NCBI RefSeq assembly: GCF_036373705.1
Contig: NC_089851.1
Location: 59,829,850-59,893,849, forward strand
Reading direction: 5' to 3'
Origin: Amia ocellicauda
Lineage: Eukaryota > Chordata > Actinopteri > Amiiformes > Amiidae
DNA: 64,000 nucleotides
Shown piece after piece: positions 39,342 to 48,500 of this stretch. The notes under the pieces were generated by a model that saw nothing but the letters and a program-made list of their open reading frames with translations, was not told the origin of the DNA and did no database searches. The first letter of the stretch is position 1, and each line of letters opens with the position of its first letter. The position numbers were made by a program, and so were the translations under genes.

Positions 39342-39381
39342 ACTTTGCGCATAGTGTGGGTCTGTGTGTTTATTTGGCAGA

Positions 39382-40473
39382 ATGACTCGGCAAGCTCCCC
39401 AAATGCATGAACTATACTACAACCCAGCCAAGATTGGGGGTTTGGCGGGTAAGAAGGGTTTTCAAAGGGGACTCGCTGAGGCCGGTGTGAAGGTTAATGA
39501 TGTGGTTGTTTCAGAATGGTTACGGGAACAAGACGCCTATACCTTACATAAACCTCTCAGGATTAACTTTAAAAGAAACCGTGTATATGCAACTGACATA
39601 GACTCACAATGGCAAATGGATCTAGTCGATATGTCAAATTTATCAAAACATAACAATGGTCACAAATTTATGTTGATGTGTATCGATGTGTTATCAAAAT
39701 ATGCCTGGGCTCGCATTCTACATAATAAAACAGGTCGGGCGGTGACAAGGGCCTTTGAGGATATATTGTCCCAGGGACGATGTCCTAAAAAACTGCAGAC
39801 TGATAAAGGAAAAGAGTTTCTCAACAGAGAATTTCAGAATCTACTGAAGAGACACAAAATACATCATTTCACCACCGGTAATGAGCTTAAGGCATCGGTG
39901 GTGGAGAGGTTTAACCGCACCATAAAGACCAAAATGTGGAGATATTTTACAGCGGTCAACACGTTCAAGTATTTTGATAAAGTTCAGGATTTTATCGATG
40001 CTTACAACCAAGGGTATCACGCCAGTATTAAAATGAAGCCTATAGATGTTGATCAAAGTAATTCTTTTAAGGTCTATAAAAAATTATACGGCCCATTTAT
40101 TAAGAAGGGGAAAACTACTTATAAGTTCAACATCGGCGATGTGGTTCGCGTTTCAAAGCTAAGGAGTACTTTTGCCAAAGGTTATGAACAAACATTTTCT
40201 GACGAATATGTTACAGTTACCGAACAGGTGGCTAGAGACCCCCCCGTGTACCGGTTAAAAGACTATGACGGGGAGGATATAGAAGGAACGTTTTACGAAG
40301 CCGAGTTACAAAAAATTATTGTGGGTAAAGACATTGTATACAGAGTTGAAAAGATATTAGCTGAGAAAACCCAGAACCGGAAAAAATATGTGTTGGTGAA
40401 ATGGCTTGGATGGCCTGAAAAGTTCAATAGTTGGGTCCCGGAACAACAGGTTTGTGATATTCAAGCCTTATAA
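39382..40473 (+). CDS. Polinton/adintovirus integrase (DDE, C-terminal chromodomain)
   Basis: 363 aa from the ATG at 39382; the frame is open further upstream but only with non-ATG codons. The retrovirus-like integrase core spans about residues 75-240, with catalytic candidates D80 (WQMDLVD), D141 (TDKGKEF) and E175 (VVERFNRT), 33 residues between the last two. A basic C-terminal domain follows (230-300), then a chromodomain at about 317-360 with its aromatic residues (YVLVKWLGWP and SWVP). The protein joins the element's ends to host DNA, giving the 6 bp duplication seen at 36868 and 53464. The chromodomain probably binds histone marks and may steer insertion, for example to heterochromatic repeats such as this satellite. 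All key residues are present, so it looks intact. The penton-like gene starts 46 bp after its stop. Confidence 0.93.
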   Translation: MTRQAPQMHELYYNPAKIGGLAGKKGFQRGLAEAGVKVNDVVVSEWLREQDAYTLHKPLRINFKRNRVYATDIDSQWQMDLVDMSNLSKHNNGHKFMLMCIDVLSKYAWARILHNKTGRAVTRAFEDILSQGRCPKKLQTDKGKEFLNREFQNLLKRHKIHHFTTGNELKASVVERFNRTIKTKMWRYFTAVNTFKYFDKVQDFIDAYNQGYHASIKMKPIDVDQSNSFKVYKKLYGPFIKKGKTTYKFNIGDVVRVSKLRSTFAKGYEQTFSDEYVTVTEQVARDPPVYRLKDYDGEDIEGTFYEAELQKIIVGKDIVYRVEKILAEKTQNRKKYVLVKWLGWPEKFNSWVPEQQVCDIQAL

Positions 40474-40519
40474 CAACATGCCCGCCGGTGTGAGGGGGTC
40501 ATTACATTCGATACTCAAG

Positions 40520-41275
40520 ATGGAATCAGGAGGCTTCTACGTGACTCTACCCAGTAACGCCTCTCTCGATATATACCCTAAAAATGAAATATCCAGTTAC
40601 ACGGTACAATTTGGAAAATCTATAGATCTAAGGGGGTCGTGGGAAGTGGGGTTGGCGGAAATACAGTATCCTTACACTTGGGCTGTTTTACAAGATAAGG
40701 ATGCCACCTTCGCCATTTTTGACGATGTTAAAAAGAGTCAATGGACATTCACGATGCAAGGAGGTTATTATGACAATGTGGATACAATATTAGATGAGAT
40801 GCATAAACAGTTCTCAGAAGGCACCCCCAACATCAAGCTATATTACAACCCTATTAAAAACAGAGTGTACAAGGTGTCAAAACCTGGTATTAGCATTCAA
40901 ACCAAAGGACAACTGGGGCGTATATTAGGGTTCTATTCTGACACAGAGAGCAGGTTCTCAGAAGTGGTGGCACCCTTCCCGGCTGACATCAGGGGCGGCT
41001 TTTACACTCTTTATGTGTATACGGATATCATAACACACCAGAGGGTCGGGGATAGCTATGTCCCCCTTTTGAGAAATGTACTTATTAAAGGTAAAAGCAA
41101 TGACATGGTCACAATTACTTATGACAAGCCACACTACGTACCAGTCTCAAAGACCCACTTTGACAACATCACGATCGAAGTAAAATCGGATCAGAATATC
41201 AACGTACCCTTCCGCTTCGGTAAAGTTATTGTCAAACTACATTTTCGACCCCTGAAACAGTGTGTACATTATTAA
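40520..41275 (+). CDS. Penton-like (single jelly-roll) minor capsid protein
   Basis: 251 aa from the ATG at 40520, which has a strong initiation context (AAGATGG). An upstream in-frame ATG at 40478, 5 bp after the integrase stop, would add 14 residues. The sequence begins with GGFYVTLPSNASLDIYP and continues with alternating beta-type segments, the pattern of Polinton and adintovirus penton homologues: a single jelly-roll protein forming pentamers at capsid vertices. There is no signal peptide or membrane segment. It lies first in the capsid cluster, with a 1-nt gap to the next ATG. The identification rests on the start pattern, size, and position just before the core protein and hexon. Confidence 0.85.
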   Translation: MESGGFYVTLPSNASLDIYPKNEISSYTVQFGKSIDLRGSWEVGLAEIQYPYTWAVLQDKDATFAIFDDVKKSQWTFTMQGGYYDNVDTILDEMHKQFSEGTPNIKLYYNPIKNRVYKVSKPGISIQTKGQLGRILGFYSDTESRFSEVVAPFPADIRGGFYTLYVYTDIITHQRVGDSYVPLLRNVLIKGKSNDMVTITYDKPHYVPVSKTHFDNITIEVKSDQNINVPFRFGKVIVKLHFRPLKQCVHY

Positions 41276-41276
41276 A

Positions 41277-41765
41277 ATGGCTACCTCGAGGGGTTATGTA
41301 GATCCTAGCGCCTATGTGGATTATTACAAGATGCAAGCCGGGAACGGCTTGCCCGGTTTTGTAGGAGCCCCCACAATGTATGGAGCCGGTCTAGGAGGAC
41401 TCTTTCGTGGTCTCTTTAGAATGGCCGTACCCCTGCTTAAGAGAGGCTTTGCTATAGCCAGACCCCACTTGAAATCAGCGGCTAAAAATATTGTTAGTGA
41501 CGTGTTCACCAATGTTATGAACCGGGCAGCTAGCCATGAGCAGCAGGAGGGTTCGGGTCTCATGGTAATGGCGAGGAGGAGGGGTAAAAGAAGAAACAGT
41601 ATGTGTCCACCAGGGCGACGACGATCCGTGGCTAACAAAAAACGAAGAAGCTCTCATTCTCCAACATATCGTGGAAACACTCGGAGAAGGAAGCAGCACA
41701 AGAAAAAACCTGCAAAAAGAAAGTCTCAAAGAAAGACAAATAGAGCCTCAGGATACATCTTTTAA
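41277..41765 (+). CDS. Basic minor capsid/core protein (pVI- and pX-like)
   Basis: 162 aa. Residues 36-80 form a Gly-rich start followed by an amphipathic, hydrophobic-basic helix (GLFRGLFRMAVPLLKRGF), like the membrane-active segment of adenovirus protein VI. Residues 103-160 are extremely Arg/Lys-rich, like core proteins VII or X. Around residues 34-38, MYGA/G matches the adenovirus protease consensus (M/I/L)xGx/G, so maturation cleavage after residue 37 is likely by the protease encoded at 43077. In the virion it would sit under the capsid, bind DNA and help release membranes; this is inference from composition. Start ATG is 1 nt after the penton stop. An ATG-less frame extends 15 nt upstream and is not used. 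Confidence 0.8.
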   Translation: MATSRGYVDPSAYVDYYKMQAGNGLPGFVGAPTMYGAGLGGLFRGLFRMAVPLLKRGFAIARPHLKSAAKNIVSDVFTNVMNRAASHEQQEGSGLMVMARRRGKRRNSMCPPGRRRSVANKKRRSSHSPTYRGNTRRRKQHKKKPAKRKSQRKTNRASGYIF

Positions 41766-41767
41766 AA

Positions 41768-43075
41768 ATGTCTTTTGTCCACAGTCTATCGGAAGAATGC
41801 GTCAAATCAGAACTGGATCTGTTTACAGTTCCATACACTCAAACGAGTATAGATAAGAGCATATATGTAGAGATACCCCCTCTTTCCGCAATTTCAGATA
41901 CGGCCCCTCTGGAGTTTTTTATAGCAGGCAATGGCGAGGATTATATTGATTTGAATAACACATTTATTTTAATGAACTGTAAAGTGACTGATGAGGATGG
42001 CGATGCAATCGAGAAGACGGCCAACGCTGGGGTCATCAATTACCCGGTGGCCACCATGTTTTCACAGGTGGATGTGACCCTGGGAGATCGGCTCATTAGT
42101 CAAAGCAGCAATACTTACCCCTATAGGGCCATGATGGAGTGTATCCTTAATTATAGTGAGGAGACCCTAAGCAAACAGTTCAGCCCCGGCCTTTTCTTCA
42201 AAGACACCCCGGAAGCTATGGACGACCAGGATCCAGAGGGACTCAATAAGGGTTTGCAAAAAAGAACGGCCTTTTCAACAGAAGGGAGGACCTTTGAGCT
42301 AATGGGACATATTCATGCAGACATATTTTTCCAAGAAAAACTCATGCTCAACGGGGTAGACATTAAAATTAAAATGATCCGTAGTAAAAGTGCTTTTTGT
42401 CTGATGACCCCTGATACTGAAAAATATAAACTGACCATATTATCGGCCTCGCTGTTTGTGAAAAAAGTATCCGTCTCCCCGGCGGTTAAACTAGGACATG
42501 CGCAGGCTTTAATGACGGCAAACGCCAAGTACCCGATCGAAAGAGTCTATATGAAAGTCCACAGTATCCCCGCAGGGACACGGGTGATGAACCAGGAAAA
42601 TCTGTTTCTAGGCCAGCTCCCAAAACAGGTTATTATAGGTCTCGTGGATAATGATGCATTTACCGGGGTTTACAACAAGAACCCCTTTAACTTTAAACAT
42701 TATAACGCGGAATTTATAGCACTGTACGTCGATGGTGTGCAGGTTCCATCCAGACCTTTTCAACCTGACTTTGAAAACGGCAACGCGGTTCGTGAATATT
42801 ACAGTCTAGTACTGGCTACGGGTCGCCATCTCAAGGATCAACCTCTGCTGATCGATCGCCGGGAATACTGCAGCGGTTACACCCTGTACGGTTTCAACCT
42901 GACCCCTGACGAAGAGTGTGGACAACATTTTTCACTGATGAAGACGGGCAATATGCGTTTGGAGATGCGTTTCAAGCAGCCTCTACCACGCACTGTAAAT
43001 ATGGTCGTGTATGCTGTGTTTGACAACATTATTGAGGTGAATCAGAGGAGAAACGTTCTGTATGATTATTATTAA
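41768..43075 (+). CDS. Hexon-like (double jelly-roll) major capsid protein
   Basis: 435 aa from the ATG at 41768, 2 nt after the previous stop. Length and composition fit the double jelly-roll major capsid protein of Polintons and adintoviruses. A beta-rich N-terminal half (about 20-215) contains the conserved-looking SSNTYPYRAMMECILNYS (about 117-134), and a second beta-rich half follows (about 220-435). There is no signal peptide, transmembrane segment or frameshift. Trimers would form the hexagonal capsid face. The stop codon overlaps a possible upstream start of the protease (ATG 43062) and lies 1 nt before its likely start at 43077. Intactness supports a recent insertion. Confidence 0.9.
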   Translation: MSFVHSLSEECVKSELDLFTVPYTQTSIDKSIYVEIPPLSAISDTAPLEFFIAGNGEDYIDLNNTFILMNCKVTDEDGDAIEKTANAGVINYPVATMFSQVDVTLGDRLISQSSNTYPYRAMMECILNYSEETLSKQFSPGLFFKDTPEAMDDQDPEGLNKGLQKRTAFSTEGRTFELMGHIHADIFFQEKLMLNGVDIKIKMIRSKSAFCLMTPDTEKYKLTILSASLFVKKVSVSPAVKLGHAQALMTANAKYPIERVYMKVHSIPAGTRVMNQENLFLGQLPKQVIIGLVDNDAFTGVYNKNPFNFKHYNAEFIALYVDGVQVPSRPFQPDFENGNAVREYYSLVLATGRHLKDQPLLIDRREYCSGYTLYGFNLTPDEECGQHFSLMKTGNMRLEMRFKQPLPRTVNMVVYAVFDNIIEVNQRRNVLYDYY

Positions 43076-43076
43076 A

Positions 43077-43634
43077 ATGAACACCAGAGAGCTCAACCAC
43101 ATCATGAATGCCCTGGACGGCTCACGGAAAGTGTTTCAAGGAGTCTACGCCTGCGACCAGCTGCCTAAATTTAAGATCAAGAATTTACCTGCAATGTACA
43201 TAATCAACACACACCCTAAAAATATGCCCGGAGAACATTGGCTGGCTATTTATCTAAGGGAGGACCGCCGTGGGGAATTTTTTGATTCCTATGGAAACCC
43301 CCCGGATTTCAGACCTTTCCCTCGGAAGATCAATAACTTTGTGCTCAACAACTGTCAAGAAACCATTTACAGCGGTCGTCAAGTACAACGTCTTCAGACC
43401 TTCACTTGTGGTCAACACTGTGTGTTTTTCTTATATCATAGATCTAAAGAAAGGTCATACCCCGATATTATGTCCTTGTACAGTGAGGATTTAGGCCAAA
43501 ATGATAAAAAAGTGGCAGAGTTTGTCAGGACACTGTGGACCCCCCCTTATAACACAATTACTTACGACCCTAGCCAGCCATGTATACAGATGGGGTGTTC
43601 TTGTGAGGATTTTAAAAGATGTCATGCGTGTTAA
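43077..43634 (+). CDS. Adenain-type cysteine protease (maturation protease)
   Basis: 185 aa. The catalytic arrangement is visible: H54 in GEHWLAI, D70 in FFDSYGNPP, Q104, and nucleophile C111 in TCGQHCVFF. The seven-residue spacing from Q104 to C111 equals that in adenovirus adenain, and H54 falls at the same number. It processes capsid and core precursors in the particle; the best target seen is the MYGA/G site in the neighbouring core protein. The ATG at 43077 follows the hexon stop by 1 nt, and a second in-frame ATG at 43062 inside the hexon gene would add five residues. The C-terminus carries a cluster of Cys (CSCEDFKRCHAC). It is the last gene of the rightward cluster. Confidence 0.93.
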   Translation: MNTRELNHIMNALDGSRKVFQGVYACDQLPKFKIKNLPAMYIINTHPKNMPGEHWLAIYLREDRRGEFFDSYGNPPDFRPFPRKINNFVLNNCQETIYSGRQVQRLQTFTCGQHCVFFLYHRSKERSYPDIMSLYSEDLGQNDKKVAEFVRTLWTPPYNTITYDPSQPCIQMGCSCEDFKRCHAC

Positions 43635-43678
43635 AGTGAAAAAATAATGAAAACAGCCTTTGAATCATTAGTTTTGTT

Positions 43679-43684
43679 TTTATT
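43679..43684 (-). terminator. Poly(A) signal of the leftward cluster
   Basis: AATAAA on the minus strand, 129 bp past the stop of the last leftward gene and 45 bp from the protease stop. Confidence 0.6.
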
Positions 43685-43720
43685 CAACACAAATCTTATA
43701 CAAAGCAGGGTTATGTTATA

Positions 43721-43726
43721 AATAAA
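43721..43726 (+). terminator. Poly(A) signal of the rightward cluster
   Basis: AATAAA on the plus strand, 87 bp after the protease stop; further AATAAA copies lie at 43742 and about 43754. Because it lies beyond the leftward signal at 43679, the two transcripts probably overlap at their 3' ends. Confidence 0.6.
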
Positions 43727-43812
43727 TGTACAACATTTGAAAATAAAAATAAAAAATAAAAAAATGGTTTGTCGGTTCCTTATTTACAGGGGAGACAAAT
43801 AAAAACATGAGA

Positions 43813-44556
43813 TTAATAAGCTTCCCAACGATGGATAGATCCTGAGGAGGGTTGCTCAACACGGTCAGAGTAATGAGATATCGGCGTCAGATCAGTCACC
43901 CCCTCTTTACACAGACGGATTTTTTGTCGCGTTTCCTGGTTAGGGACTGTTGATTGGGGCATGTTCAGACAGGCCATCGCCTGTAGGAAAGCATTCCAGC
44001 CTACAGGTCGGCGACTATCGGGTACCTTATTAGTGCTAGTGACACTCTTCAACAAATCAAACATGTGTGAACCTTTGATCAGTTGTCCTTTAAAAACAAA
44101 TTCACCCTGTTCATTCCAAGTCGTTACCCGCGGTTTCTGAACCATTTTGTGCAGAATATATTCTGCATGTCTTTTGCTTCTGGCCGGCATGTTTCTCAAA
44201 ACATCCGTTACAACATCTCCCTCTGAACTCTCAACAGGTTCGGGCACCGCAACATCTTTATCAACCGTACCCCCCGCATCAGTCCCAGAACCATTTTCTT
44301 GAGAGGCCATGGTTAAAGTTAAAATGTTTTGATCTTTTTCACCCTGTCTAACCAGACGGAGGTAGCGCTGTAACGTGTTGCTATACATCTGGGCTTTGGA
44401 ATACTGATTTAAATCAGCCCTGGCCAGTATAGCTTTCATTTCAGAGTCCAGGTTGTTTTCGGCCGTTTGTCTAATGGGCTCTGGCCCGACAACATTTTTT
44501 CTCAGTTTCTCAAGCTGCTCCTGAGGGATCAAAAACATTTTCTGAGCATATTCCAT
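43813..44556 (-). CDS. Conserved Polinton/adintovirus protein of unknown function, 247 aa
   Basis: ATG at 44554-44556, 2 nt after the stop of the upstream 111-aa gene. The N-terminus (MFLIPQEQLEKL, then PEPIRQTAENNLDSEM) and the C-terminal part (GEFVFKGQLIKGSHMFDLLKS, about 154-174, then GWNAFLQAM) have the look of a protein that recurs in Polinton-like elements of animals, but its function is not known to me. Residues 1-80 are predicted helical with charged heptads. Residues 85-115 are an acidic, low-complexity linker. Residues 120-215 form a compact domain. Conservation and place beside the ATPase suggest a structural or assembly role. I base the family link on memory of the pattern, not on an alignment. 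Confidence 0.75.
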   Translation of the reverse strand: MEYAQKMFLIPQEQLEKLRKNVVGPEPIRQTAENNLDSEMKAILARADLNQYSKAQMYSNTLQRYLRLVRQGEKDQNILTLTMASQENGSGTDAGGTVDKDVAVPEPVESSEGDVVTDVLRNMPARSKRHAEYILHKMVQKPRVTTWNEQGEFVFKGQLIKGSHMFDLLKSVTSTNKVPDSRRPVGWNAFLQAMACLNMPQSTVPNQETRQKIRLCKEGVTDLTPISHYSDRVEQPSSGSIHRWEAY

Positions 44557-44558
44557 TA

Positions 44559-44894
44559 TTAACCCACTCTGGAAGCTAGAAGACTGGTTAGGAAAGGCAC
44601 GGCTATGCTAAACAGCGGTCCTATAAAACCTCCGGTTTGATTAATCTTCTTTCTTTTTCTTTTAATAGAATACTTCTTATTAGCGATGATCTTGATAACC
44701 GCTTTTTGTTTTTTGAGTTTAGAATGTTGAGAAGGGGTTAGGGGTATATTACCGCGTAAGATGTTAAAAGCTATTTCACACAGGGTCTCGATCAAATCCG
44801 AGGGGGCCCCTGCCAGCACAGCTTTCCTATGGCGCGGGCTCCCCTCAAATAACATTTGCAAAAGCGGCAGATTTCTTTTAATCCGAACAGACAT
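44559..44894 (-). CDS. Small basic conserved Polinton-type protein, 111 aa
   Basis: ATG at 44892-44894. Residues 30-55 are helical (ETLCEIAFNILRGNIPLTP), residues 60-85 are strongly basic (KLKKQKAVIKIIANKKYS then KRKRKK), and residues 88-111 end in a Gly-rich hydrophobic segment (GGFIGPLFSIAVPFLTSLLA) that may insert in or bind a membrane. Short proteins with exactly this order of NIL-x-GN-x-PLTP, basic block and GGF hydrophobic tail are common next to the ATPase in Polintons; their role is unknown. A minor virion protein that binds DNA or membrane is plausible. It is 6 bp from the ATPase stop. Confidence 0.75.
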   Translation of the reverse strand: MSVRIKRNLPLLQMLFEGSPRHRKAVLAGAPSDLIETLCEIAFNILRGNIPLTPSQHSKLKKQKAVIKIIANKKYSIKRKRKKINQTGGFIGPLFSIAVPFLTSLLASRVG

Positions 44895-44900
44895 TCTTAT

Positions 44901-45572
44901 TTATTTCCTTTTCTTTAGCACATACACTGCCGGCCAATCGGGCGGGCACAAACCTGTTCTGAGGCGAAAGTCTTCTGGGGTTTGTGCTTTTAAGTCCACA
45001 ATCAAGTACCTGTAGGGTTTTTTGGTGGCATCCTCAAATGCCTCCAAAAAGAATTTGGTCTGGTTAGGGTACATTTGACGAGCCAAGACGGTGACCTGTA
45101 GTTTATCTCTGGGGTTTTTAAAAAGAATTATATAATTGGCATTTAAATTAATAGTGCGGCTTTTTTTACCTTGAAAAAATAGATTTTGAACTAAATAAAT
45201 AATACTTAAATTCCTATGATGAGTGTACTTTGTGAAAGCTTTTTCCACTTCACTGTTGTCACCGGCCTGCTCCATCAGGTCATCAAGGATCACTAGATTA
45301 GTTTGTCCGGGCGGGAACAGGTCATCGTCACACAACGAGGCGGGGAGACCTTGCACAAATTTCAGATTATTTTTTTTTGATGCCAAATCATCGTAGAGAG
45401 GTTGCCAGCAAGAGTAACACCACACTATGTTGTCAAGAGCTTGGGACACGGTTGCGTCCACATCTTCTATGATGTTCTTTATAAGATAGCTCTTACCCGA
45501 ATTGGAGGGACCGGCTATAATACAGGAGAAAGGGTGTTGAAGTCTGTTATCAAAACCACCGCTAATATCCAT
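44901..45572 (-). CDS. Genome-packaging ATPase (FtsK/HerA-type, A32-like)
   Basis: 223 aa from the ATG at 45570-45572. Walker A is GPSNSGKS (residues 21-28) and Walker B is NLVILDDLM with D97 and D98. A conserved YLVQNLF (about 126-132) precedes NANYIILFKNPRDK (144-157), as in packaging ATPases of Polintons, adenovirus-like viruses and related DNA viruses. It would pump the genome into preformed capsids. The start overlaps the end of the polymerase frame by 11 nt. No breaks are seen. Confidence 0.92.
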   Translation of the reverse strand: MDISGGFDNRLQHPFSCIIAGPSNSGKSYLIKNIIEDVDATVSQALDNIVWCYSCWQPLYDDLASKKNNLKFVQGLPASLCDDDLFPPGQTNLVILDDLMEQAGDNSEVEKAFTKYTHHRNLSIIYLVQNLFFQGKKSRTINLNANYIILFKNPRDKLQVTVLARQMYPNQTKFFLEAFEDATKKPYRYLIVDLKAQTPEDFRLRTGLCPPDWPAVYVLKKRK

Positions 45573-48500
45573 AAGGCAGAGTGGTATAATCAGTCTTCAA
45601 CACTCTTTTATTGTACACCACCCTGAACCGTTTGTTTAGTGATCTATTTTCCAATGTGTACCCCTTTTTATTGCGATAGATCTGATTTCCGGCTGTAATA
45701 ATCTCGCGAGGAGGCGCGTCTTTCTCGGTTACAAAACTTTGTACCAGGGTCGTCAGAGACTTGATGTTAATGAGCTTGTTGTTACAATGGTTCAGAGTGA
45801 AACCCTTAACTTTCATACAGGTCTTACCCGCAGCCGTTCTGTATGCGTAAGTCTTAGGACCCCCTGAAACAAACTCCACTATGTGGTCCTGAGGATCTAG
45901 CTCGCTCGTTAACTCCCCAAGGTAGTCCCCGAGGGGAGGGACCCAATCCCCTGGCCTGGTGACAAAGATTACAGAGTCAGTATCATGATAGAGCGTGCGT
46001 TCCTGCAGCTGATCCATTAAGTTGTACAGTTCAAGCCGGGCGTAAGCCGTGGTAAAAACCGCTATGAAAACATTAACGTTTCCCTGTTTGGTGGGGAAAT
46101 CTTTAGGGGCCCTCCACTGGACCTGTGCCACGTGGTCATTTAAGAATTGAAAGTGTGATACTGCATGTTGTTTGGAAAACATAAATTCTATAAACTGTTC
46201 AGGGGTTTTAATCAAGGTTGTGTTTAGACGGTTATTTCTTTCCCCAACACACCATGAGGGATAGCCCGATGCCTCCTGTTTCCCTTTCAGATGGGTCATA
46301 ATGTACTCAGCAAAAAGAGTATCAGATTTTTCAGAAAAATGCCAAACCTCATACACCTTACCGACTCTGTAACCTTTCTCCACCGCCTTGTCAAGCTCAA
46401 TGCTACACCAGACACCCGTCAGCGCTCTCTCGTCATCACTGTGCAGACAAGAGGTATTTTGATTTTCAGTTTCCACACACGTTCTACACAGAGGGAACAT
46501 CAATTTTCCCGAACACCTGTAAGGCAACACGGGTAAGAACAGCTCGCGAGGAGGGTACATGGTGACTTTGATCAAACCAAAGTACTGTCCGATTTCGAGA
46601 AAGTCACGAAAAACAATGGTTGGATGCCCCACCGGGTACATTTTGGTCTTGTTGACATAAGGGTACAGACTGGTGAAATCATAGTAATCTACTCTCTCAC
46701 CCTCCTTTACCTCATAATGTAAACAGAGGGCGTTGGTACGACCCCCAAATAACGCATCCCTGGGCTCTAGATGTTCAGGAAAGTCCAAGGTTTCCATAAA
46801 CCGTTGTACCCCCACATCCTGTTGCTTCAGGGTCATCCACGCGTGTTCCCAAATCACCAGTACATTCAAACCATAGGTGTTTTTTAAAGTTTCAATTCGT
46901 TCCTGGAAATCATAGTACATATCACCGCAGAGTTTTTGTGTTACGGGGTTAAAGGTGTTTGGGTCGAAGCACTGAGGACAGCCATGGTAAATACAACCAG
47001 CAAACTCATAAGCGGTACGCCGCCCGGACACGTCGCTAAAACCATCTAAGTAGTAAGGACCCATTTTGACTTCCCCTTGATTTAAAGCATGTCTGATGAA
47101 GATGTTATCCCGGGCACTCAGATATTCCAGCCACTGTATGGAGACAGTCGAAAAGTTCTTTTGTCTAGCACGATAGTTGTCAGAAGTGGTGACCGCTATA
47201 GTGTTTTTCTGCAAGAAATTGGATCGATACATTTTCATGCAGAGAGACGCTATGGTCACACTTTGCAAAGGGTCGAGACCCGACGTGTTGATAACCTCGG
47301 CGCGGAAACGCAAACAGGCTTCTTTAAGGATCACCACATCATTTTTACAATAAGCGGCCATCTCTTCTCGGAAATCAAAAACACCTCCCTTAACCGTATT
47401 GTACCATTTAAAGAATTCCTCCCTCTCATGAGACATCATAGTATCAACCCCATAATAAGAGGCGGGCGGGTAGGACCCTCGATAATTTTGAGTGTCCTTA
47501 GTATTAAAAAAATGGCAGAACCAACCTTTCTTCTGAGCCTCAAAACCCAGAGCTTTAGGCAAAGCGCTCAATTTCATGGGGAGGAAATTTAACGAGTCTA
47601 TGTAACGTTGGTTGAAAGCCTCTTCGGTGAAACACATGATCTTGCTACCCTGAGCTATTATTTTTGGGGTCACCCCATTTTCCACCAGATACTTCATCAA
47701 TATGTAAGAATCATAACCCTTAGCATTGTGGGCAATAAATGTGTAATTGAGGTATTTTGGACCGCGATACCGCGTAAAGAAATCCCTGACACAACTCTCA
47801 CCGCTAGCTGACCACTCACAATCCAACATGTCAATACAGTGTATATAATTAGCAACATGGACCCCGTTTTCTTGCCGGCATTCAAAATCAAAAAAGACAT
47901 ACCGGTTGTGCGGCGGCTCCTTTTTAACCGGCTGAATAAAGCACTGGTGTTCAGACCCCGGGGTTAAATCCGCATTACAGATCCTACATCTCGGTTCCAG
48001 ACATTTGTGTGGTTTAACCTCATGAAAACGGTACTGGAGGCAACACTGCGGGCAATATTTAGTTTGATCACAATAACTCCGTTTTTTAACCCCCTCAGCA
48101 GCGGCCCTCTGCACCTTATGTTCGGAAAAACAGAACGCGGAGAGACAAATACTTAAGCAATCTTTACATCGGATGGTAGGGGCCAAACCCTTACGACATT
48201 GCGGATTGAAACAGACGTTACAGTAACCGTCACAGCGGTGCTTAAGCTTATCATTGAAGGCCTTATAACACCAATGACAAACATACGAACAACCCAAAAA
48301 AGCCGTCAAACTCTTTATTCCAAAGTAATGACTATCACTTAGGAAGAGAAACAGTGTCTGTGTATGGGTTTCCGGATGTGTCTGAAATTTCACAAATACT
48401 TCCTTTACCTCACAACGGTACCACACAACAATTTTTAAAGACAACATCTCCTCAAACATGGCAATGTCTGAAAAGGCAACCATCTGTTGAGAGTTTAAGC

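Noticed and set aside
39364-39381. Integrase start at the GTG at 39364
   Set aside because: A proper ATG lies 18 nt downstream, and GTG starts are not expected in a eukaryotic virus.
41324-41729. Antisense frames opposite the core protein gene
   Set aside because: They arise from the biased Arg/Lys codons of the sense gene.
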